Source: Mucilaginibacter polytrichastri (GTDB lineage Bacteria > Bacteroidota > Bacteroidia > Sphingobacteriales > Sphingobacteriaceae). From it: a stretch of 64,000 bases of DNA. The stretch is taken from positions 686,787 through 750,786 of the forward strand of contig NZ_MPPL01000001.1 in NCBI RefSeq assembly GCF_001911425.1, read 5' to 3'. This document shows positions 44,349 through 51,295 of the stretch, piece after piece (the stretch's first letter is position 1; every line of letters starts with the position of its first letter). Below the pieces are notes generated by a model that saw only the letters and a program-made list of their open reading frames with translations, searched no databases and was not told the DNA's origin. The translations under genes were made by a program, and so were the position numbers.

Positions 44349-44455
44349 GCTACCCAAATTCTCACAATTAGCAAGCACACAACCGAGATACCAAGTACGC
44401 TGTAAAAGCGTGGCTGTATCTTTTTGTGTGTTTGGCCGTGAGAAGCCAGGGTAGC
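44349..44455 (+). ncRNA. Rod-shaped structured RNA, candidate leader switch
   Basis: Five nested stems can be read directly: GCTACCC/GGGTAGC (44349-44355 / 44449-44455), TTCTCAC/GTGAGAA (44359-44365 / 44438-44444), GCACACAA/TTGTGTGT (44375-44382 / 44424-44431), AGATAC/GTATCT (44386-44391 / 44416-44421), ACGCT/AGCGT (44397-44401 / 44407-44411) with a GTAAA loop. The 15-nt 5' arm ACCCAAATTCTCACA (44352-44366) is repeated at 44488-44502, 3 nt before the lipoprotein ATG, so the 3' arm can pair with either copy. No known RNA family is recognised; SRP RNA lacks a match at its tip. Confidence 0.6.
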
Positions 44456-44487
44456 GAAAGGTAAATATCAGTCACGCTTATTTTTTA

Positions 44488-44502
44488 ACCCAAATTCTCA
44501 CA
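44488..44502 (+). promoter_or_regulatory. Second copy of the rod 5' arm, next to the lipoprotein start
   Basis: ACCCAAATTCTCACA is identical to 44352-44366 and could pair with GTGAGAAgccaGGGT (44438-44452), which would close a stem over the ribosome-binding region of the gene at 44506. Confidence 0.55.
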
Positions 44503-44505
44503 TAA

Positions 44506-44892
44506 ATGAAAAAAGCAATCTTATCACTGCTTATCGCATGCTGCATAACGGCATGTAGCAAAACAACAGATGATACATTAAGGTATCCAAAAACAGAACT
44601 TGTAAACACCACATGGAAAAAATTTAGCTTTACTGGTGTCATAAGCAAAACAGATTTTTATGAGTTCTTACACTTCACCAGTAATACCAGCATAGAGCTG
44701 TATACTGCAGATGTGACTGGTAAATCTTTATTAGGAGACAAAAAGACTTACCCGACCAAAATTACATTGAGTGATAAGAACTTGGATAGCTTTGAGGTTA
44801 CTTATCCAAACGCTCAAAGCGGTTTAGGTTTTACAACTAATGACGTAAAAGTAATACAGTACAATAGTACTAATTACAATAAAGTAGATTAA
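44506..44892 (+). CDS. Small lipoprotein carried by the IS
   Basis: A 128-residue predicted lipoprotein: signal MKKAILSLLIACCITACSKT with lipobox ITAC at about 14-17, then a beta-rich domain of ~110 residues with no recognised family (LVNTTWKKFSFTGVISKTDFYEFLHFTS opens it, like a lipocalin-like small lipoprotein). It lies inside the IS, after the structured RNA, and ends at its own terminator, so it is a passenger gene. The role is unknown. Confidence 0.7.
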   Translation: MKKAILSLLIACCITACSKTTDDTLRYPKTELVNTTWKKFSFTGVISKTDFYEFLHFTSNTSIELYTADVTGKSLLGDKKTYPTKITLSDKNLDSFEVTYPNAQSGLGFTTNDVKVIQYNSTNYNKVD

Positions 44893-44896
44893 TGGT

Positions 44897-44927
44897 AAAA
44901 GCCCTGATTTTATAGATCAGGGCTTTT
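44897..44927 (+). terminator. Terminator of the passenger lipoprotein gene
   Basis: Perfect 12-bp stem AAAAGCCCTGAT / ATCAGGGCTTTT with a T-run, just inside the right end of the IS. Confidence 0.92.
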
Positions 44928-44936
44928 TATTTATAC

Positions 44937-44963
44937 CTTTGTCCCAACTGCTATATAGTTACC
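44937..44963 (-). repeat. Right terminal inverted repeat of the IS
   Basis: Exact inverse of 42567-42593, ending ATAGTTACC. Confidence 0.95.
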
Positions 44964-44971
44964 CTCTCGAG
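44964..44971 (+). repeat. Target-site duplication, right copy
   Basis: CTCTCGAG, identical to 42559-42566. Confidence 0.93.
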
Positions 44972-45014
44972 AGGGGTTAGGGGTGTGTTTCTACATGAGT
45001 AAAGTTATCATCAA

Positions 45015-45416
45015 GTGAAACGGAAGATCATCCCTTATGATTCAAAACTAAAAGAATTTGCAAGGAAACTTCGGAATGATAGTACACCTGGTGAAATAGC
45101 TCTTTGGCAAACATTAAGAAATAAACAATTTTATGGTTATGACTTTCATCGTCAGAAACCATTACTAAATTACATAGTCGATTTTTACTGTTACGAGTTA
45201 AATTTAGTCATAGAATTAGATGGTAGATATCACAATCACGAAGAAAAATATAATGAGGATTTAATTAGAGACGCCGAACTGAAATTATATGATCTGACAG
45301 TACTTAGATTTGATGAAGCTGAAGTAATGCATGATCTGGATAATGTGCTTAGAACAATTGAAACATATATTTTAGACTTCACATCTAAAAATAATAATGC
45401 AAAAACACACCCCTAA
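45015..45416 (+). CDS. DUF559/Vsr-like endonuclease domain protein
   Basis: A 133-residue protein of the DUF559 family, which shares the PD-(D/E)XK-like fold of Vsr mismatch endonucleases. Seen: LRNDSTPGEIALWQTLRNKQFYGYDFHRQKPLLNYIVDFYCYELNLVIELDGRYHN with the DF and E-x-D residues in the order of the nuclease core. The start is a GTG; a 7-codon ATG frame (44995-45018) overlaps it as GTGA. The product ends KTHP with a TAA inside repeat arm C. It is the only gene between inverted arms B and C, so it may be tied to the spread of those repeats. Biochemical activity is unproven. Confidence 0.8.
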   Translation: MKRKIIPYDSKLKEFARKLRNDSTPGEIALWQTLRNKQFYGYDFHRQKPLLNYIVDFYCYELNLVIELDGRYHNHEEKYNEDLIRDAELKLYDLTVLRFDEAEVMHDLDNVLRTIETYILDFTSKNNNAKTHP

Positions 45417-45441
45417 CCCTTCTCTAGAGGGTAATGAAAAA
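45402..45441 (+). repeat. Repeat arm C of the CCCCTAACCCCTC family
   Basis: Carries AACACACCCCTAACCC, the palindrome TCTCTAGAGG and an AATGAAAAA end. It is inverted relative to arm B (36 of 39 matches). It contains the stop codon of the DUF559 gene at 45414-45416. Confidence 0.85.
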
Positions 45442-45450
45442 TAATAACAC

Positions 45451-46305
45451 ATGAAAAAATACTTCTCTCTAGTAACCTTTTCACATACCATATTTGCAAT
45501 GCCATTTGCATTTATCGGCTTCTTTCTGGCAGTAACAACCACAGCTCATAAATTCGAATGGCAGAAGCTGTTGCTGATGGTGCTGTGTATGGTTTTTGCG
45601 CGTAATTCGGCCATGGCCTTTAACCGCTATTTGGATAGAGACATTGATATTAAGAACCCGCGTACCAAAGTGCGCGATATCCCGGCAGGGAGGATTAGCC
45701 CGGCGGCGGCGCTTACTTTTACTTTGGTAAATTGTGGGCTATTTTTGGCGGCTACCTGGTTTATTAATCCATTATGTTTTTACCTTTCGCCTGTGGCGTT
45801 GTTGGTAGTAATGGGTTATAGTGCTACCAAGCGCTTTACTGCATTGTGCCATTTGGTGTTGGGTTTAGGTTTGTCATTGGCCCCGATAGGTGCCTACCTG
45901 GTTGTAACCGGCGAGTTTAATATTTTGCCATTGCTATTTTCCTTATCCGTTTTATGTTGGGTAAGCGGCTTTGATATCATCTATGCCCTGCAGGATGAAG
46001 ACTTTGACCGCAGCGAAAAACTACATTCTATACCTGCCTATTTGGGTAAGGTGAAGGCATTAAACTTGTCCAGCTTTTTGCATGTGCTATCGGCGGCGTT
46101 TATTATTATGCCGGTATTTTTTACACACGTGGGTATACCTTATTACCTGGGTATAGGTGTGTTTTGTAGCATGCTGTACTACCAGCATAGCTTGGTAAAG
46201 CCCAACGACCTGAGCCGTGTAAATTTTGCCTTTATGACCACCAACGGCATAGCAAGTGTGGTATTTGCCACGTTGTTTTTGATTGATAGATTATGGATCC
46301 GCTAA
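45451..46305 (+). CDS. UbiA-family prenyltransferase (quinone biosynthesis)
   Basis: Integral-membrane prenyltransferase of 284 residues with about eight helices. Both Asp-rich Mg-diphosphate motifs are present: NRYLDRDIDIKNPRTKVRDIPAGRIS near residue 60 and YALQDEDFDRSEKLHSIPAYLG near 180. It would attach the polyprenyl chain to the aromatic precursor of menaquinone. It could be UbiA-like MqnP of the futalosine route or MenA-like; sequence alone does not settle this. The next gene starts 13 nt before its stop. The partner methyltransferase ubiE is at 53263. Confidence 0.85.
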   Translation: MKKYFSLVTFSHTIFAMPFAFIGFFLAVTTTAHKFEWQKLLLMVLCMVFARNSAMAFNRYLDRDIDIKNPRTKVRDIPAGRISPAAALTFTLVNCGLFLAATWFINPLCFYLSPVALLVVMGYSATKRFTALCHLVLGLGLSLAPIGAYLVVTGEFNILPLLFSLSVLCWVSGFDIIYALQDEDFDRSEKLHSIPAYLGKVKALNLSSFLHVLSAAFIIMPVFFTHVGIPYYLGIGVFCSMLYYQHSLVKPNDLSRVNFAFMTTNGIASVVFATLFLIDRLWIR

Positions 46306-46892
46306 AAGCTAAATATAACTATAGGGAGCATCTGCAACCCTTCGCTGTTTTTAATGAAGACGAGTGGGCGTTGTTTTGCACTTACATGGAGTTTGTTAGC
46401 TTGAAAAAGAAAGAATATTTTATAGAAGCCGGAAAGGTGTGCAACCATTTCGGCTTTATCAATAAGGGTTCTGTACGGTATTTTCACATGGCTAATGATG
46501 GTACCGATATTACAGGTTATTTTAGTTTTGAGAATGAGTTTATGAGCTCTTATAAAAGTTTTGTAAAACGCGAACCTGCTAATAACTATATCCAGGCATT
46601 AGAAGATACGGAGCTTATCCTGATTAGCTATAAAAGTATGCAGGAAATGTTGGCCTGCGAAAAACTGGGTCACAAAATGGAACGTTTTGGCCGTTTAATA
46701 GCAGAGTATTATTTGTGCTGTTATGATGATAGGATTACCGCCTTCATTACCCAATCGCCAGAGGAACGGTATATCAAATTACTCGAATCGGGCCGCGATA
46801 TTCTACGTAGAATGCCTCAGCATTACATTGCCAATTTTTTAGGTATTACGCCTGTTTCCCTTTCGCGCATCCGCAGGCGCATCTTAGTTTAA
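46293..46892 (+). CDS. Crp/Fnr-family cyclic-nucleotide-binding regulator
   Basis: A 199-residue transcription factor. The N-terminal ~120 residues form a cNMP-like beta-roll (FCTYMEFVSLKKKEYFIEAGKVCNHFGFINKGSVRYFH), followed by a dimer helix (MERFGRLIAEYYLCCYDDRI) and a C-terminal HTH (SPEERYIKLL..MPQHYIANFLGITPVSLSRIRRRI). The canonical cAMP pocket residues are not obvious, as in many Bacteroidota members. It overlaps the prenyltransferase by 13 nt, but the SDR gene downstream has its own promoter box and is a likely target. Confidence 0.88.
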   Translation: MDPLKAKYNYREHLQPFAVFNEDEWALFCTYMEFVSLKKKEYFIEAGKVCNHFGFINKGSVRYFHMANDGTDITGYFSFENEFMSSYKSFVKREPANNYIQALEDTELILISYKSMQEMLACEKLGHKMERFGRLIAEYYLCCYDDRITAFITQSPEERYIKLLESGRDILRRMPQHYIANFLGITPVSLSRIRRRILV

Positions 46893-46948
46893 TTTTTACC
46901 ACATGTATTTCTTATCTTAAGATAACGTTTTCTGTTTCAGGATGGTTG

Positions 46949-46956
46949 TACGTTTG
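46949..46956 (+). promoter_or_regulatory. -7 box of the SDR/epimerase gene
   Basis: TACGTTTG matches TAnnTTTG, 21 nt before the ATG at 46978. This favours that ATG over the in-frame ATG at 46942 upstream of the box. Confidence 0.45.
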
Positions 46957-46977
46957 TATCATACCAAACAGAAAAAA

Positions 46978-47904
46978 ATGATACACACCATATTCGGCGC
47001 AGGTGGCCCTGTCGCTAATGCGTTAACCCGCCAATTAATTAGTCATAATGAAACTATTCGCCTGGTTAGCAGGCGGCCATCTACATTTACCGGTAACAAC
47101 ATCAACTGGCAAAAAGCAGATCTGTTAAACTATGCAGAAGTGTTGCAAGCCGCAAAAGGATCTGATGTTATTTACCTGTGCGCAGGCTTGGTTTACAATA
47201 AAACTATCTGGCAGCAACAATGGCCAGTAATTATGCAGAACATGATTAACGCCGCCAAAGAAACCAACGCCCGCTTTATTTTCTTCGATAACGTATACAT
47301 GTACGGTGTTGTAAACGGAACTATGCTTGAAACCACACCCTATAATCCTGTAAGCGAAAAAGGTGAAGTACGCGCTAAAATTGCCACACAATTAATGGAT
47401 GAGGTTAAGCAAGGCAACATCCAGGCGAGCATTATTCGCGGAGCAGATTTCTATGGAGCCGAAAGCATGAACAGCTTTTTCGACAGTATGGTGCTGGCCA
47501 AATATGCCAAAGGCGAAAGGGCGCAATGGATCGGTAAACCTAAAACCCTGCACTCATTCTCTTACCTGCCCGATTGTGGCACGGCCCTGTACCTGCTCGG
47601 CCAAACTCCCCAAAGCGATAACCAGATCTGGCATGTGCCTACAGCCGCGCCTTTAACCGGTATGCAGTTTATGGAACTGGCAGCCGATGTATTTAAAGTA
47701 AAACCGGCTTATATGGCCATTAATAAATTGATGCTGCAATTGTTCGGTTTATTTAACCCGCTGGTAAAAGATTCTGTTGAGATGTACTATCAGTACGATC
47801 ACGATTATATTTTTAATTCAGACAAGTTTGAGAAATACTTTAATGTAAAACCGACCACTTACCGTGATGGCATTATAACGCTGTCGCAAACACTGTTTAA
47901 ATAG
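46978..47904 (+). CDS. NAD-dependent epimerase/dehydratase-family (atypical SDR) protein
   Basis: A 308-residue Rossmann-fold protein. It opens IHTIFGAGGPVANALTRQL, the G-x-G-G nucleotide-binding loop, and later has the SDR Tyr region IFFDNVYMYGVVNGTM. Members reduce or epimerise sugar nucleotides or act as quinone/flavin reductases. No sugar pathway is adjacent, so the substrate is open. A Crp-type regulator lies 85 nt upstream on the same strand. Confidence 0.82.
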   Translation: MIHTIFGAGGPVANALTRQLISHNETIRLVSRRPSTFTGNNINWQKADLLNYAEVLQAAKGSDVIYLCAGLVYNKTIWQQQWPVIMQNMINAAKETNARFIFFDNVYMYGVVNGTMLETTPYNPVSEKGEVRAKIATQLMDEVKQGNIQASIIRGADFYGAESMNSFFDSMVLAKYAKGERAQWIGKPKTLHSFSYLPDCGTALYLLGQTPQSDNQIWHVPTAAPLTGMQFMELAADVFKVKPAYMAINKLMLQLFGLFNPLVKDSVEMYYQYDHDYIFNSDKFEKYFNVKPTTYRDGIITLSQTLFK

Positions 47905-47940
47905 TTTTGAATCTGATAGTTTTGAACCAGATATTCTTGA

Positions 47941-48077
47941 ACCAGAATTTGCAGAATTTATGAATTAACAGAATGCTTGAAATGACGATTTTAATATTCA
48001 GATAAATTCTTAAATTCAGGTTGGTACAATAATTGGCCATAATTTCTGTTAATTCTTGAATCCTGTAAATTCTGATT
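47941..48077. repeat. Paired inverted repeat of iterated GAATT words
   Basis: The left arm (47941-47974) reads ACCAGAATTTGCAGAATTTA.. and the right arm (48042-48077) is its imperfect inverse. Both carry GAATT words about every 8-9 nt. The spacer is 67 nt. The pair lies between the SDR gene and pepF. Confidence 0.7.
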
Positions 48078-48128
48078 CTCACAATAATCTGCATATTTGC
48101 ACATCTGCACATTTGCAGATCAAACACC

Positions 48129-49829
48129 ATGATTCATAAAAAAGCAAAACATTATATACCCGAAAATCTGGAAATGAAGTGGGAAAACTTAGAGCCACTT
48201 TTGATCGAATTGCGTGATCGTCAGATTAACTCTGTTGAAGAATTAGAACACTGGCTGCGCGATCGTAGCGAGTTTGAAGCCGCTATTGAAGAAGATTTTG
48301 CATGGCGCTACATCCGCATGACCTGCGATACGGTAAGTGAAGAACTATTACAGAATTTCCAATACTTCGCTACTGAAATTGAGCCGAAGATTGCGCCTTA
48401 CAGCAATGAGCTGAATGAAAAACTGGTTGGGAGCGAATATTTCGACAAACTGGATAATGATAAATATTTTGTTTACCTGCGCAGTATCAAAAAATCATTG
48501 GAGCTGTTCCGTGAGGAAAATATCCCGATCCAGACTGAGATCCAGGTAGAGCAGCAGAAATACCAATCTATTACCGGCGGCATGTCGGTACACATTGGAG
48601 ATAAAGAATTTACTTTAGAACAGGCCGCTGCGATACTAAAAAGCCCTGACCGCGAGAAACGCCAGGAGGCATGGGAAAAGATTACCGGTCGCCGTTTAGA
48701 GAACAAGCAGGAGCTGGATAAACTATTCGATCTGCTGCGGGTGCTTCGCCACAAGGTAGCGTTGAATGCCGGCTTCGAGAATTTTCGTGATTACATGTTT
48801 CAGGCATTGGGCCGGTTTGATTATTCCCCGCAAGATTGCTATAGTTTCCACGAAGCCATTGAGCTGGAAGTGGTGCCTGTACTGAAAGAACAAGCCGAAA
48901 AACGTAAAGCGGCTTTAGGGCTGGAAGCTTTGAAACCATGGGATACCGATGTGGATATTACTGGTCATGCTCCTTTAAAACCTTTCCAAAACGGTGAAGA
49001 ACTGATCGAGAAATCGATCCAATGTTTCAGCAACATCAGCCGTTACCTGGGCGAGCGTTTGGAGATCATGAAGGAAAACAAGCTGTTTGATGTGGAAAGC
49101 CGTAAAGGTAAAGCCCCGGGTGGTTACAACTATCCGTTGGCCGAAACCGGTGCGCCTTTTATTTTCATGAACTCGGCCAACACTTTCCGCGACCTCACTA
49201 CCATGGTACACGAAGGCGGCCATGCCGTACATACCTTCCTGACAGCAGATCTGGAACTGAACGACTTTAAACATTGTCCGTCTGAAGTTGCCGAACTGGC
49301 TTCTATGTCGATGGAATTGATTTCTATGGATAATTGGGACGTTTTTTTTACCGACCCGGAAGAACTGAAACGTGCCAAACGCGATCAGCTGATCGATGTA
49401 ATTAAAACCCTGCCCTGGGTAGCCGTGGTAGATCAGTTTCAGCACTGGATTTACACCAACCCAGACCATACCGACGAGCAACGCAGCGAAGCCTGGGTGC
49501 AAATCTACGAGCGTTTTGGAGCCAGCTTTGTTGACTGGAGTGGTAATAAAGAGGCAGAAATAAATTTATGGCAAAAGCAACTGCACATATTTGAAGTGCC
49601 GTTTTATTATATCGAATATGGCATGGCCCAGTTAGGTGCCATTGCGGTATGGAAAAACTATAAAGAAAACCCGGAAAAAGGGCTTCAGCAGTACATGGAT
49701 GCCTTAAAATTGGGTTATACCAAAACCATTAAAGAGATCTATGAAACCGCCGGAATTAAATTTGATTTCAGCGCAGATTATGTGAAACAACTGGTTGCTT
49801 TTGTTAAAAGCGAACTCGAAAAACTATAG
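48129..49829 (+). CDS. M3-family oligoendopeptidase (PepF-like)
   Basis: Cytoplasmic zinc oligopeptidase of 566 residues that trims short peptides. The helical N half is followed by the M3 catalytic domain: zinc motif HEGGHAVHTFL near residue 363 (H-E-x-x-H) with the third ligand region PSEVAELASMSMELIS downstream, and the C-terminal FYYIEYGMAQLGAIAVW. The length is right for PepF-type M3B enzymes and the gene is intact. No signal peptide is visible. Confidence 0.9.
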   Translation: MIHKKAKHYIPENLEMKWENLEPLLIELRDRQINSVEELEHWLRDRSEFEAAIEEDFAWRYIRMTCDTVSEELLQNFQYFATEIEPKIAPYSNELNEKLVGSEYFDKLDNDKYFVYLRSIKKSLELFREENIPIQTEIQVEQQKYQSITGGMSVHIGDKEFTLEQAAAILKSPDREKRQEAWEKITGRRLENKQELDKLFDLLRVLRHKVALNAGFENFRDYMFQALGRFDYSPQDCYSFHEAIELEVVPVLKEQAEKRKAALGLEALKPWDTDVDITGHAPLKPFQNGEELIEKSIQCFSNISRYLGERLEIMKENKLFDVESRKGKAPGGYNYPLAETGAPFIFMNSANTFRDLTTMVHEGGHAVHTFLTADLELNDFKHCPSEVAELASMSMELISMDNWDVFFTDPEELKRAKRDQLIDVIKTLPWVAVVDQFQHWIYTNPDHTDEQRSEAWVQIYERFGASFVDWSGNKEAEINLWQKQLHIFEVPFYYIEYGMAQLGAIAVWKNYKENPEKGLQQYMDALKLGYTKTIKEIYETAGIKFDFSADYVKQLVAFVKSELEKL

Positions 49830-49893
49830 TATTCAACATACTTAGCGTATACTCTTTAAAACCTATCGGTGTTTTTTTAGTTATAACAGGACT

Positions 49894-50559
49894 ATGAAAA
49901 AGATACTGATAGGTTTTTACATAACCATATTTGCATTTGCAACAGCACAAGCACAGGTAAATAAGCCCGTGCAGATTGATAGCCTGGTGACGGTTTCGTT
50001 ACCGGTTGATTTTGTAAAGAAAGACACGCTTGGTCAGCTAGTATTTACCGGTAATAGTACGCTAGGTTATATCAGCGTAATTAAAGCGCCAAATCCATCA
50101 AATCAAACGCTTAAGAAAGAGAAAGACCTTAACAAGGTTTTTAAAGAATACATTAAGAAACTGCAAAGCAGCGCAGGTAATAGTAGTGTAATGAACGATA
50201 AAGACACTATTATTAATAACGTAGAAGTAAGAGACTTTTTATTGCGTACCGATAATAATGACGATCAGGGTGTACAAGTGCGCAGGTTTAGGTTGTTATA
50301 TACCAAGGCTGCCACCTACACCTTCCAGTTTGTTTACCCGGAAGAGCGTGCAGACTTGGCCAAAAAAGATGCCGACCAATTTTTTGCCTCTATAAAAACA
50401 GCCCCATCATTAGATGGTACCGATCAGTACACCACATATGGCAAATTTACCGGGATGCATAAAGCACTTAAAATAGCGCTTATAGCAGGCGGTGTGTTGC
50501 TAATTGTTATAATTATACTGGTTGTGCGCAGCCGGAAGAAAAAGCAAATAGTAGGTTAA
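49894..50559 (+). CDS. Exported protein with a C-terminal membrane anchor
   Basis: A 221-residue protein not recognised as a named family. It has a signal peptide (FYITIFAFATAQAQ, residues ~6-20), a ~165-residue periplasmic domain with the pattern FVKKDTLGQLVFTGNSTLGYISVIKA, and one C-terminal helix (ALKIALIAGGVLLIVIIILVVRS) with a basic end, so it is anchored in the inner membrane. Its stop overlaps the stop of the convergent PAP2 gene (shared TTAA at 50556-50559). Confidence 0.6.
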   Translation: MKKILIGFYITIFAFATAQAQVNKPVQIDSLVTVSLPVDFVKKDTLGQLVFTGNSTLGYISVIKAPNPSNQTLKKEKDLNKVFKEYIKKLQSSAGNSSVMNDKDTIINNVEVRDFLLRTDNNDDQGVQVRRFRLLYTKAATYTFQFVYPEERADLAKKDADQFFASIKTAPSLDGTDQYTTYGKFTGMHKALKIALIAGGVLLIVIIILVVRSRKKKQIVG

Positions 50560-51218
50560 GATTTTTTCTTACTTAATAAACCACTGTTCCATTTTGGAGT
50601 ATGTATAAATGGCTTGCTATCTATGATAGTGAGCCATATTATTGTAGTAATAGTACCAATGATAGATCCTGCCATTACATCCTCAAAAAAGTGCTCGCTC
50701 AGGTACATGCGCGAGTAACCGATAAACAAGGCCAATAAAAGGTATACAAAGCCCCAGCCTTTTTGCCGCGCAAAATAAGCCAGTACCACTGCCATAGTAA
50801 ATGCCTGCACGGTATGGCCGGACGGGAAGCTGTTTGAAGAAAGTAACTTTACACCCTTTACGTAATAGATATGGTTATGGTCTGTAAAATAGAGCGATGG
50901 GCGGGGAGCGCGTATAATACGTTTAATAACCTGTGCAACAACGGTGGTCAGTAAAAAGCTGCTCGCCATTAAAAAAGCTTTACGATAACTGTATAATACT
51001 AATATTATGGCTACCAGGAGCATAAAAAGGCCATCGCCAACCGCCGTTGCGCCAATAAAAAAGTAATCGGCAAAGTCGTTATGGTGTTTATTGACAGCAA
51101 AATAGATGTCCTCGCGGCTATATATCAGCTTAATGATCAAACAACTGCACAGAATGAGTAGATATGGAATAAAAAATAATCGTAATCGATATAATACCTC
51201 GGTTATACGCATCTTCAT
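50556..51218 (-). CDS. PAP2-family phosphatase
   Basis: Integral-membrane acid phosphatase of 220 residues with about six helices. The three PAP2 motifs are in order: KRIIRAPRPS, SFPSGHTVQAF and RMYLSEHFFEDVMAG (His catalytic). Such enzymes dephosphorylate lipid phosphates, for example undecaprenyl pyrophosphate. ATGs at 51218 and 51212 are both possible; an upstream TTG adds untypical residues. The 3' end overlaps the convergent neighbour by 4 bp. Confidence 0.9.
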   Translation of the reverse strand: MKMRITEVLYRLRLFFIPYLLILCSCLIIKLIYSREDIYFAVNKHHNDFADYFFIGATAVGDGLFMLLVAIILVLYSYRKAFLMASSFLLTTVVAQVIKRIIRAPRPSLYFTDHNHIYYVKGVKLLSSNSFPSGHTVQAFTMAVVLAYFARQKGWGFVYLLLALFIGYSRMYLSEHFFEDVMAGSIIGTITTIIWLTIIDSKPFIHTPKWNSGLLSKKKS

Positions 51219-51262
51219 GGCGCAATTTAGCACAATGCCTCCAAATAGACCGAAAAAATAGT

Positions 51263-51270
51263 TATGTTTG
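51263..51270 (+). promoter_or_regulatory. -7 box of the permease gene
   Basis: TATGTTTG matches TAnnTTTG, 25 nt before the ATG at 51296. Confidence 0.45.
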
Positions 51271-51295
51271 ACTTCCGTAAATTGATTAGAATTTA

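Larger units (their letters stand above)
42567..44963 (+). mobile_element. IS1595-family insertion sequence with passenger genes (2397 bp)
   Basis: Perfect 27-bp terminal inverted repeats (42567-42593 and 44937-44963, ending GGTAACTATATAGCAGTTGG...) and an 8-bp target duplication CTCTCGAG define exact ends. It holds a frameshifted HEPN-like gene, the zinc-ribbon transposase, a 48-codon protein, a structured RNA and a lipoprotein gene. The intact ends and duplication point to recent insertion. The target is the palindrome centre of a repeat arm. Confidence 0.95.
42547..45441. mobile_element. DUF559 gene cassette bounded by ~39-bp inverted arms (split by an IS)
   Basis: Arm B (42547-42566, continued at 44972-44990 after the IS) and arm C (45402-45441, inverted) match at 36 of 39 positions once the IS and its duplication are removed. 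Both carry TTTTTCATT, a CTC-GAGA palindrome and GGGTTAGGGGTGTGTTT. Between them lies only the DUF559 gene, whose stop is inside arm C. Arm A (42495-42526) is an extra outer copy. This looks like a small IS-like or REP-like unit of about 500 bp; its mobility is an inference. Confidence 0.6.

Noticed and set aside
44349..44455. SRP RNA, integron attC site or retron msr-msd as identity of the rod RNA
   Set aside because: SRP RNA needs a GGAA-type tip with an AGCAG motif, absent here. attC needs RYYYAAC/GTTRRRY core sites, absent. No reverse transcriptase is nearby for a retron.
48975..49502. 175-codon frame opposite pepF
   Set aside because: Lies entirely within the M3 peptidase coding region with no domain features.
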